From: Deltaproteobacteria bacterium
Lineage (GTDB): Bacteria > Desulfobacterota > Desulfobacteria > Desulfobacterales > SG8-13
Assembly (NCBI GenBank): GCA_030670715.1
Contig: DAOVBC010000043.1
Span: 1 to 11,199 of the forward strand
Direction of reading: 5' to 3'
DNA length: 11,199 nt
A program made the position numbers and the translations under genes. This document shows, piece after piece, positions 6,407-11,199 of the stretch. Every line of letters starts with the position of its first letter. The first letter of the stretch is position 1. The notes beneath the pieces were generated by a model that was not told where the DNA came from, searched no databases, and was given only the letters and a program-made list of their open reading frames with translations.

Positions 6407-7897
6407 ATGTCTGACGAGCCCGTACCCCAGAGCCCTGATCAACGGGCGGAAAAGCCGAAATTTCTCACCCGCACGTCCTTCACCGAATTCAACCTGCCGC
6501 CGGAGGTATTGTCCGGATTAAGTGACATCGGTTTTACCTACTGCACACCGATTCAGGCCCAGACCCTGCCGATGTTGCTGCTAAATCGGGATGTCGCCGG
6601 GCAGGCCCAGACCGGAACCGGCAAGACGGGAGCCTTTCTGGTCACAGTCTTTACCCGGCTGTTGACCGCAACTGACCGCAAACCCGGTCTGCCGTCGGCT
6701 CTGATTGTCGCTCCCACCCGGGAGCTGGCCCTGCAGATTTATGAAGAAGCCAGGGTTATCGGCCGGCACACCGGCCTGAAACTCGCCCAGGTGGTCGGAG
6801 GGATTGACTATCAAAAACAAGCCCAGATTCTGCGCAAAGGCGTCGACATCGTCATTTGCACCCCCGGGCGGGTTATTGATTATTTCAAACAGGGGATTTT
6901 TAAGACTGCCGGCATCAAGGTTGTCGTTATCGACGAGGCTGATCGTCTGCTGGACCTGGGTTTCGCCAAAGATATGCGTTACATTCTGGGCAAGCTGCCG
7001 TCCTATGAAAAACGCCAATCAATGCTCTTTTCAGCCACCCTGTCTTACCGCGTTCTCGAATTGACCTATGAATACATGAACCTGCCGGAGTTTATCTCCG
7101 TTACCCCCGAAGAGGTGACGGTAAAGGGCATCAAGCAGGTTCTATTTCATGTGGGCCGTGAAAACAAACTGTCACTGCTGCTGGGCATACTTGAACATGA
7201 AGACTGGAACCGGGTTCTCATTTTTGTAAACACAAAGGCCGGCGTTGAATGGCTCACGCTAAAGCTAAAAGGCAACGGTTTGCCGGCTGAAGGCATCACC
7301 GGAGACCTGCAGCAGCGCAAACGATTCCGCTTAATGGAGCAGTTCAAGGACGGCCGTACGAAGATCCTGGTGGCTACCGATGTTGCCTCCAGAGGTATAC
7401 ATGTCGAGGACATCAGTCATGTAATTAACTATGACCTGCCCCAGGATGCCGAGAATTACGTTCACCGGATCGGCCGCACCGCCAGGGCGGGCCAAACCGG
7501 CAATGCGCTTTCACTGGCCTGTGAACAATACGTTTTTCATCTGGAGGCCGTAGAGGAAATTCTGGGATACAAAATTCCGGTAGTTTGGCCGGAAGACAAC
7601 TGGTTTGTTGCAGACCGTTCCGGGCCGGTAAAAACCGCCTCCAAAGGTCGACGGGGTAAAGCCGCGCGGGGGCGCGGGCGGGTGAAAAAGCGGCTGGCAC
7701 GACAACAACCGTCCCAAAAACCGTGGCGACAGACACATCCGGGTGCTTTTTTCGGATTCCCGCCCGAAAAGGGCAAAACCGAAGAATCCGCATCCCGACA
7801 GGCCGCGGCCGCAGCACCTGTCAAAAAGAAGAGAAAACGCCGACGGCGGAAGAAAAAAACCGCACCAAAAACTGAAATTTCCACTCCGGCGTCTTGA
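6407..7897 (+). CDS. DEAD-box ATP-dependent RNA helicase, RhlB-like
   Basis: A DEAD-box RNA helicase of 496 residues. Counting from the ATG at 6407, motifs in order are the Q motif GFTYCTPIQ (42-50), Walker A AQTGTGKT (67-74), PTREL (103-107), TPGR (152-155), DEAD (176-179), SAT (209-211), LIFVNT (271-276), ATDVASRGIH (323-332) and HRIGRTARAG (353-362). All are intact, so it should be an active ATPase that remodels RNA in the cytoplasm. The segment NYDLPQDAENYVHRIGRT, then SLACEQY, resembles RhlB, the degradosome helicase of gammaproteobacteria, though orthology is unproven. After the core (about 400) comes a low-complexity tail rich in Arg, Lys, Gly and Ala, ending in a run of about fourteen basic residues near 474-484, probably for RNA binding. 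It heads a probable operon with the methyltransferase 31 bases downstream. Confidence 0.95.
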   Translation: MSDEPVPQSPDQRAEKPKFLTRTSFTEFNLPPEVLSGLSDIGFTYCTPIQAQTLPMLLLNRDVAGQAQTGTGKTGAFLVTVFTRLLTATDRKPGLPSALIVAPTRELALQIYEEARVIGRHTGLKLAQVVGGIDYQKQAQILRKGVDIVICTPGRVIDYFKQGIFKTAGIKVVVIDEADRLLDLGFAKDMRYILGKLPSYEKRQSMLFSATLSYRVLELTYEYMNLPEFISVTPEEVTVKGIKQVLFHVGRENKLSLLLGILEHEDWNRVLIFVNTKAGVEWLTLKLKGNGLPAEGITGDLQQRKRFRLMEQFKDGRTKILVATDVASRGIHVEDISHVINYDLPQDAENYVHRIGRTARAGQTGNALSLACEQYVFHLEAVEEILGYKIPVVWPEDNWFVADRSGPVKTASKGRRGKAARGRGRVKKRLARQQPSQKPWRQTHPGAFFGFPPEKGKTEESASRQAAAAAPVKKKRKRRRRKKKTAPKTEISTPAS

Positions 7898-7928
7898 TTA
7901 AGTCTCCTTTTTCCCTTAAATTACCGCC

Positions 7929-8675
7929 ATGGGACACGTGTTCGATTTCAAAGATGCCAGAGCCTATGATCGCTGGTTTGAAGATCCGCGCAACAGTTTT
8001 GAGGCTGAGCTCGAATGCCGGCTGATGCTCGAAATGCTTCAGCCGGATAGGGGCGACAGTGTGCTTGAAATCGGCTGCGGGACCGGTGCAAGCCTCGCTC
8101 CTCTTCTGGACAAGGGCCTGAATGCCACCGGAATCGAACCATCCCCGTACATGCTCGATATTGCGCAGGAAAAGCTGGGCGGTCGCGTTGATCTCTATCG
8201 CGGCTATGCCGAAGATCTTCCTTTCGATGACAACTCTTTTAATCATGCCTGTTTCATGACCACCCTGGAGTTCGTGAACAATCCTCACCGGGCAATAGAG
8301 GAAGCCTGCCGCGTTGCCAAGGACCGGGTCTTTATCGGGGTGCTGAACCGGTATGCGATTAAAGGCATCCAGCGGCGGCTGGCCGGGATTTTTTCCGCCA
8401 GCATTTACAACCATGCTAAATTTTTCGGTGTCTGGGAGCTGAAGAAAACCATACGATCCATTGCAGGGCCTGTGCCGTTAAGCTGGCGTACGGTAAACCA
8501 ATTTCCGGCTGCCTACGGCAGTTTTACCCGAAATCTTGAGAATTCGAAAATCGTGCAAAGGTGCCCCTTCGGGGCATTCGTAGGGATGTTGGCTGTACTT
8601 GTGCCTCGTTTCAGAACCCGACCGCTGGCCATGCGATACAAGGCAAAGCACACCTCAGGCGCGGTTACCGGTTGA
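7929..8675 (+). CDS. Class I SAM-dependent methyltransferase, substrate unknown
   Basis: The 248-residue product has a Rossmann-type methyltransferase core of the Methyltransf_11 type. It shows motif I VLEIGCGTGA (45-54), the acidic end of the second strand GIEPS with Glu70 (68-72), AEDLPF (94-99), and the following hydrophobic strand region about 105-116. The first 40 residues (VFDFKDARAYDRWFEDP) resemble the N-terminal helix common in these enzymes. Nothing in the C-terminal 100 residues identifies the substrate. It is 31 bases after the helicase and 19 bases before the radical SAM gene, so co-transcription is likely. No clear Shine-Dalgarno precedes the ATG; it may depend on readthrough from the helicase. 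The methyltransferase call is firm; a small molecule, RNA or protein substrate are all open. Confidence 0.87.
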   Translation: MGHVFDFKDARAYDRWFEDPRNSFEAELECRLMLEMLQPDRGDSVLEIGCGTGASLAPLLDKGLNATGIEPSPYMLDIAQEKLGGRVDLYRGYAEDLPFDDNSFNHACFMTTLEFVNNPHRAIEEACRVAKDRVFIGVLNRYAIKGIQRRLAGIFSASIYNHAKFFGVWELKKTIRSIAGPVPLSWRTVNQFPAAYGSFTRNLENSKIVQRCPFGAFVGMLAVLVPRFRTRPLAMRYKAKHTSGAVTG

Positions 8676-8694
8676 GCGGATAAAGGTCATTATC

Positions 8695-9708
8695 ATGGAA
8701 GCTTACCTCTTTGAGCCATTGAAGGATCAAAAGGTTGTCTGCAACCTTTGCAATCATCGCTGTGTCATCAAGGACGGTCGGCGGGGAATATGCGGGGTTC
8801 GAGAAAATCGCTCGGGTGTTCTCCACACACTGGTGTTCGAAAAACTGATTGCCCGCCATATTGATCCTATTGAAAAAAAACCGCTCTATCATTTTTTGCC
8901 CGGAACCCTTTCATATTCCATCGCCACCGTGGGCTGCAATTTTAAATGCCGTTTCTGCCAGAACGCAGATATCGCTCAGATGCCGTCCGATCATCAGGGA
9001 ATGATCATGGGCGACCCGGCCGCACCGGATGAAATTGTCGCAGCTGCGGAAAATAGCGGCTGCCGCAGTATCGCATACACTTACACCGAGCCGACCATAT
9101 TTTTCGAGTTGGCGTATGAAACCGCCCGGCGGGCCCACGATCGAGGCATTAAAAATGTTTTTGTCACCAACGGCTATATGACCGGCGAAGCGCTGCAGAT
9201 GATCCATCCCTATCTGGATGCGGCCAATGTCGACCTGAAGGCATTCGGAAACGAATATTACAAGGATCAGTGCGGTGCCAGGTTGAAGCATGTCAAAGAG
9301 ACATTGTTATTGATGAAATCCCTGGGTGTTTTTATCGAAGTAACCACCTTGATTGTGCCTGGTTTAAACGATGACCCCCGGGAACTGGAAGAGCTGTCTT
9401 CTTTTCTGGTGGATTCGCTCGGTCCTGAGACGCCCTGGCATATCAGCCGCTTTCACCCTACCTATAAGCTCACAGACCGTCCTCCAACCCCGTTGAACAC
9501 GCTGATACAAGCTAGAGATATCGGTCTCAGGGCTGGTTTGAGGTATGTTTACACCGGCAATGTGCCCGGGGAAGACAGCGAGAACACTTTTTGCTACCGG
9601 TGCGGAAAAGTTTTGATTGAGCGCTGGGGGTTTCAACTTCAAAAATATGAGATTGAAAAAGGACGCTGCCGATATTGCGATGCGGAAATTAGCGGTGTCG
9701 GCCTTTAA
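8695..9708 (+). CDS. amrS: AmmeMemoRadiSam-type radical SAM enzyme
   Basis: A radical SAM enzyme of 337 residues from the preferred ATG at 8695, which has AAAGG eight bases upstream. The 4Fe-4S-binding CxxxCxxC is GCNFKCRFCQN (Cys81, Cys85, Cys88). An N-terminal Cys cluster (Cys16, Cys19, Cys23, Cys33) and the DPIEKKPLYHFLPG segment (57-70) are characteristic of the PflA-like subgroup called AmmeMemoRadiSam radical SAM enzymes. TYTEPTIF (129-136), VTNGYM (157-162), and WHISRFHP (248-255) also fit. The C-terminus carries two further Cys pairs, CYRC (300-303) and CRYC (325-328), probably a zinc-ribbon-like site. The family is named for co-occurrence with AMMECR1 and MEMO1 homologues, but neither is in this window. 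Its reaction is not established to my knowledge. An open frame extends back to 8599 inside the methyltransferase, but the homology and ribosome-binding site support 8695. Confidence 0.92.
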   Translation: MEAYLFEPLKDQKVVCNLCNHRCVIKDGRRGICGVRENRSGVLHTLVFEKLIARHIDPIEKKPLYHFLPGTLSYSIATVGCNFKCRFCQNADIAQMPSDHQGMIMGDPAAPDEIVAAAENSGCRSIAYTYTEPTIFFELAYETARRAHDRGIKNVFVTNGYMTGEALQMIHPYLDAANVDLKAFGNEYYKDQCGARLKHVKETLLLMKSLGVFIEVTTLIVPGLNDDPRELEELSSFLVDSLGPETPWHISRFHPTYKLTDRPPTPLNTLIQARDIGLRAGLRYVYTGNVPGEDSENTFCYRCGKVLIERWGFQLQKYEIEKGRCRYCDAEISGVGL

Positions 9709-9777
9709 TCCGGCTATTTCATGAAAAAATCGAAAACACTTTAAATGAACGAATCAGGCCCGTGAAATAACCGGATT
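9707..9777. repeat. Inverted repeat just after the radical SAM gene
   Basis: The arms are 9707-9723 and 9761-9777, matching at 15 of 17 positions (core AATCCGG, TATTTCA), with a 37-base intervening segment. In the plus-strand RNA one mismatch is a G-U pair, so a stable stem is possible. It begins inside the stop codon of the radical SAM gene. No T-run follows, so it is not a typical intrinsic terminator; it may protect the 3' end or be a repeat element. Confidence 0.6.
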
Positions 9778-9789
9778 CGCCCGATTATT

Positions 9790-9816
9790 GCATGAAGATT
9801 GACCATGACTTCATGC
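9790..9816. repeat. Short perfect hairpin, 8-bp arms
   Basis: GCATGAAG at 9790-9797 and CTTCATGC at 9809-9816 are perfectly complementary around an 11-base loop. No T-run follows. It is the second hairpin after the radical SAM gene. Its function is unknown. Confidence 0.5.
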
Positions 9817-9899
9817 CGAATTGGATGTTGGTGGTGCTCCCGGTTTAAAAAAATAAACCACGAATTATATTTAATTACAGATAGTTATATGGATAACAC

Positions 9900-9954
9900 C
9901 TGCTGTAAACCCGGGAGGTTCAAAATTTTGAACTGTTCGGTTATTTTGCAGCAG
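9900..9954. repeat. Nested inverted repeats around a 16-bp palindrome
   Basis: CTGCTGTAAA at 9900-9909 pairs with TTTGCAGCAG at 9945-9954 (nine Watson-Crick pairs and one G-U). Between them sits a perfect 16-bp palindrome, GTTCAAAATTTTGAAC, at 9918-9933. The arrangement could be a branched RNA structure or an operator with flanking half-sites. There is no coding frame to explain it. Confidence 0.55.
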
Positions 9955-10138
9955 CGATAAAAACAGTGGTTTTAACGAATTTTGCCGGCACCGTTCATAA
10001 TCGTGAACATTTCGTCCCTGATGTTGAGGTTTGTTCGGCGCGATGGGATACATCCAGTCGGGGCACTACTTGAAAAACCCCCAGTTATATCAGATGATTA
10101 GAGAATGTTTTGGGCATCCCCCCTCAAATTCTACATTA

Positions 10139-10154
10139 TGGCATGCTGTTTGCA
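10139..10154 (+). promoter_or_regulatory. Sigma54 (-24/-12) promoter candidate
   Basis: The sequence TGGCATGCTGTTTGCA matches the sigma54 consensus TGGCACG-N4-TTGCW at every specified position except one (T for C at position 6), with the invariant GG and GC correctly spaced. Transcription would start near 10165. Such promoters need an enhancer-binding activator; I could not identify a palindromic activator site upstream with confidence. The next downstream element is an intrinsic terminator, not a gene. Confidence 0.65.
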
Positions 10155-10164
10155 TTTCTTATTT

Positions 10165-10243
10165 GCGAAGTATTAAACATAATATTTCATCTGTTTTCCT
10201 CCTTTTGCGGCCAACCGTAATGTCAAAGCGGTTGGCCGTTTTT
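10165..10243 (+). ncRNA. Candidate sigma54-dependent small RNA (about 80 nt)
   Basis: The interval between the sigma54 element and the terminator would give a transcript of about 80 nt. It has an AT-rich 5' half, then a pyrimidine tract (10194-10206) with CCTCC at 10198-10202, then the terminator stem and a U-tail. The CCUCC within U-rich sequence is complementary to a Shine-Dalgarno sequence and sits unpaired beside the stem, as in base-pairing regulatory RNAs. No ORF with a ribosome-binding site fits inside. The call is an inference from promoter, terminator and motif; expression is not shown and the family is not recognised. Confidence 0.45.
10208..10243 (+). terminator. Intrinsic terminator
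   Basis: CGGCCAACCG at 10208-10217 and CGGTTGGCCG at 10229-10238 form a perfect 10-bp GC-rich stem with an 11-base loop, followed at once by TTTTT (10239-10243). On the minus strand no T-run follows, so it is directional. It lies 110 bases before the next gene and ends whatever is transcribed from the gap. Confidence 0.88.
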
Positions 10244-10284
10244 GGTAGGGGATGATCGGACAATCGGTATTTTTCGAATCTTTG

Positions 10285-10313
10285 TTGACACCCGGCCGCT
10301 TCTTACTTATTTT
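10285..10313 (+). promoter_or_regulatory. Sigma70-type promoter for the isoprenylcysteine-methyltransferase-family gene
   Basis: A perfect TTGACA at 10285-10290 is followed after 17 bases by TATTTT at 10308-10313 (four of six -10 positions). The predicted start near 10320 would give a leader of about 33 bases that includes AAAGGAA ahead of the ATG at 10353. It lies after the terminator, making this gene an independent transcription unit. Confidence 0.6.
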
Positions 10314-10352
10314 TAACTCCAATTTTTAACCTGCTAAAGGAATAAATAAGCT

Positions 10353-10919
10353 ATGATAAAAGACGTTGGCGCAAAGCGACTTTTCGAAGACATAAAACAT
10401 CGCCGGGACCGTTACCGGCAATTCATCGGTATTGCATTTATTATACTGGTGAGCGCTGCCGGTGCACCCAAAGCTGTTTTATTCTGGTTCGGTACTTTTT
10501 TTGTTTTTCTCGGCGCTGCGACACGATTATGGGCCTCGGGCCATATCAAGAAAAATAAAGCCCTTGCCACAGACGGGCCGTATGCTTACGTCCGCCATCC
10601 GCTCTATGTGGGCAACATCCTGCTGGGAATCGGCTTTTCGCTTGCTTCCGGGCTCTGGTGGAGCGCTCCGCTGTTCGTGGCGATTCTGCTTGTCTTCTAT
10701 TCCCAGGCCATAAAGTATGAAGATGCAAAGCTTCACCGGCTGTTTGGGGAAGACTGGGAAAAATGGCAGGCAAATACCCGGGCGCTTATTCCCCGTTTCA
10801 ATTCCGGCGGCGGCCCGGCCGGGGAGTGGTCTTTTACACAGAGCCTGCGGCAAAATGGTGAGCCGATCATCGCCCTGATTCTGCTACTATGTTTGTACTA
10901 TCTGTTCATAAAACTCTAA
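10353..10919 (+). CDS. Isoprenylcysteine carboxyl methyltransferase family membrane protein
   Basis: The 188-residue product matches the ICMT/PEMT-like membrane methyltransferase superfamily. It has hydrophobic segments at about 22-37, 41-60, 86-118 (probably two passes) and 171-187, the SAM-site motif GPYAYVRHPLYVGN (75-88), and the conserved YEDAKLHRLFGEDWEKW helix (122-138) with Glu123. Family members methylate prenylated cysteine in eukaryotes; bacterial members act on lipids or unidentified substrates, so no specific reaction is claimed. An extra hydrophobic C-terminal helix follows a Gly-rich linker (about 151-156). The ATG has AAAGGAA about ten bases upstream and a plausible sigma70 promoter further up. 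The downstream kinase-like gene begins 65 bases later in the same direction and may be co-transcribed. Confidence 0.87.
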   Translation: MIKDVGAKRLFEDIKHRRDRYRQFIGIAFIILVSAAGAPKAVLFWFGTFFVFLGAATRLWASGHIKKNKALATDGPYAYVRHPLYVGNILLGIGFSLASGLWWSAPLFVAILLVFYSQAIKYEDAKLHRLFGEDWEKWQANTRALIPRFNSGGGPAGEWSFTQSLRQNGEPIIALILLLCLYYLFIKL

Positions 10920-10984
10920 CCCGTGAAATTCCCGGGTAAACCTGATGGGTAACCATAAGTTCGCACGAAAATCCGGGTGTGCAT

Positions 10985-11199
10985 ATGCCGAAAAAAATAG
11001 CCGGGGTTTCAGAAGATGAACTGCTGGAATGGATTCGTTCCAGCATCAGGGACCGGAAAAACATCCTGAGCCATGGTTATCAGGGGCACACCTATATCTA
11101 TGATCGGAACGGGCAGCGACTGGTTATTAAAGCGGCGATGGGTTGGGGGTTGGGAAAGCTTATTCGCCGGAGGATGCTCTATCACGAATACAGAGTCTA
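10985..11199 (+). CDS. N-terminal part of a probable kinase-fold protein (3' partial)
   Basis: The frame from ATG 10985 stays open to the end of the window and gives 71 residues. They resemble the N-lobe of a small-molecule or lipopolysaccharide-type kinase: a glycine-loop-like GYQGHTYIYD (31-40), a strand with VIKA (47-50, Lys49 as candidate ATP-binding lysine), then a basic segment GLGKLIRRRMLYHEYRV (55-71) whose Glu68 could be the alpha-C glutamate. From memory, bacterial proteins with a VIK...GWG...RRRML.HEYRVY pattern are annotated as serine/threonine or WaaP-like kinases. The catalytic loop would lie beyond the window, so activity cannot be judged. Start is uncertain; an in-frame GTG lies two codons upstream and no strong Shine-Dalgarno is seen. 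It follows the ICMT-family gene by 65 bases. Confidence 0.65.
   Translation, partial: MPKKIAGVSEDELLEWIRSSIRDRKNILSHGYQGHTYIYDRNGQRLVIKAAMGWGLGKLIRRRMLYHEYRV

Larger units (their letters stand above)
9709..10138. other. Gene-free stretch rich in inverted repeats
   Basis: I find no gene with recognisable protein features on either strand. The stretch is AT-rich and holds the three inverted-repeat elements listed separately. Two smaller hairpin candidates follow: AAAAC/GTTTT around AGTG near 9960-9975, and GTTCA/TGAAC around six bases near 9993-10010. It could be an untranslated region, a structured RNA or decayed sequence. Confidence 0.5.

Noticed and set aside
8599..8694. N-terminal extension of the radical SAM enzyme inside the methyltransferase gene
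   Set aside because: The extension lacks family similarity, and ATG 8695 has AAAGG eight bases upstream and starts at the conserved N-terminus.
10031..10255. 74-codon ORF in the gap before the ICMT-family gene
   Set aside because: It contains both the sigma54 element and the intrinsic terminator, has no ribosome-binding site and shows no family features.
10919..10937. Hairpin after the ICMT-family gene as a terminator
   Set aside because: The stem is only five base pairs and no T-run follows.

Overview
The window looks like chromosomal DNA of an anaerobic Desulfobacterota (former Deltaproteobacteria) type organism. This is an inference from gene content and protein style: tandem MoeA-type molybdenum cofactor genes (one fused to a periplasmic-binding-protein-like domain), an archease-RtcB pair, an AmmeMemoRadiSam-type radical SAM enzyme, and a tiny Cys-rich protein of a kind I associate with that phylum. 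No RNA gene, CRISPR array, integrase or insertion sequence is visible.

Layout. 1-594 (+) is the 3' part of an unrecognised multi-pass membrane protein, convergent with the next block. 601-2459 (-) is an RNA-repair unit, archease followed by RtcB with overlapping stop and start codons. 2565-5814 (-) is a molybdopterin unit: a 412-residue MoeA, then after 70 bases a 646-residue MoeA fused to a PBP-like domain. A large imperfect inverted repeat (5819-5878) ends four bases before the first MoeA start codon. The divergent gap 5815-6406 holds a 54-codon Cys-rich ORF (6132-6296) and a good sigma70-type promoter for the next gene. 6407-9708 (+) is a probable operon of a DEAD-box RNA helicase (RhlB-like), a class I SAM methyltransferase and a radical SAM enzyme, separated by 31 and 19 bases.

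9709-10352 has no convincing gene but is rich in inverted repeats. Near its end is a compact unit made of a near-consensus sigma54 -24/-12 element (10139-10154), about 80 bases containing a pyrimidine tract with CCTCC, and a perfect 10-bp terminator hairpin followed by five T (10208-10243). This reads as a candidate sigma54-dependent small RNA with an anti-Shine-Dalgarno sequence, the most interesting new item here. 10353-10919 (+) is an isoprenylcysteine-methyltransferase-family membrane protein behind a sigma70-type promoter, and 10985-11199 (+) is the start of a probable kinase-fold protein that runs off the window.

Functionally, archease-RtcB (RNA ligation), the DEAD-box helicase and the candidate sRNA concern RNA metabolism. 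The two MoeA proteins serve molybdenum or tungsten cofactor assembly. The remaining genes are poorly defined. All assignments come from reading motifs by eye; no similarity search was run.
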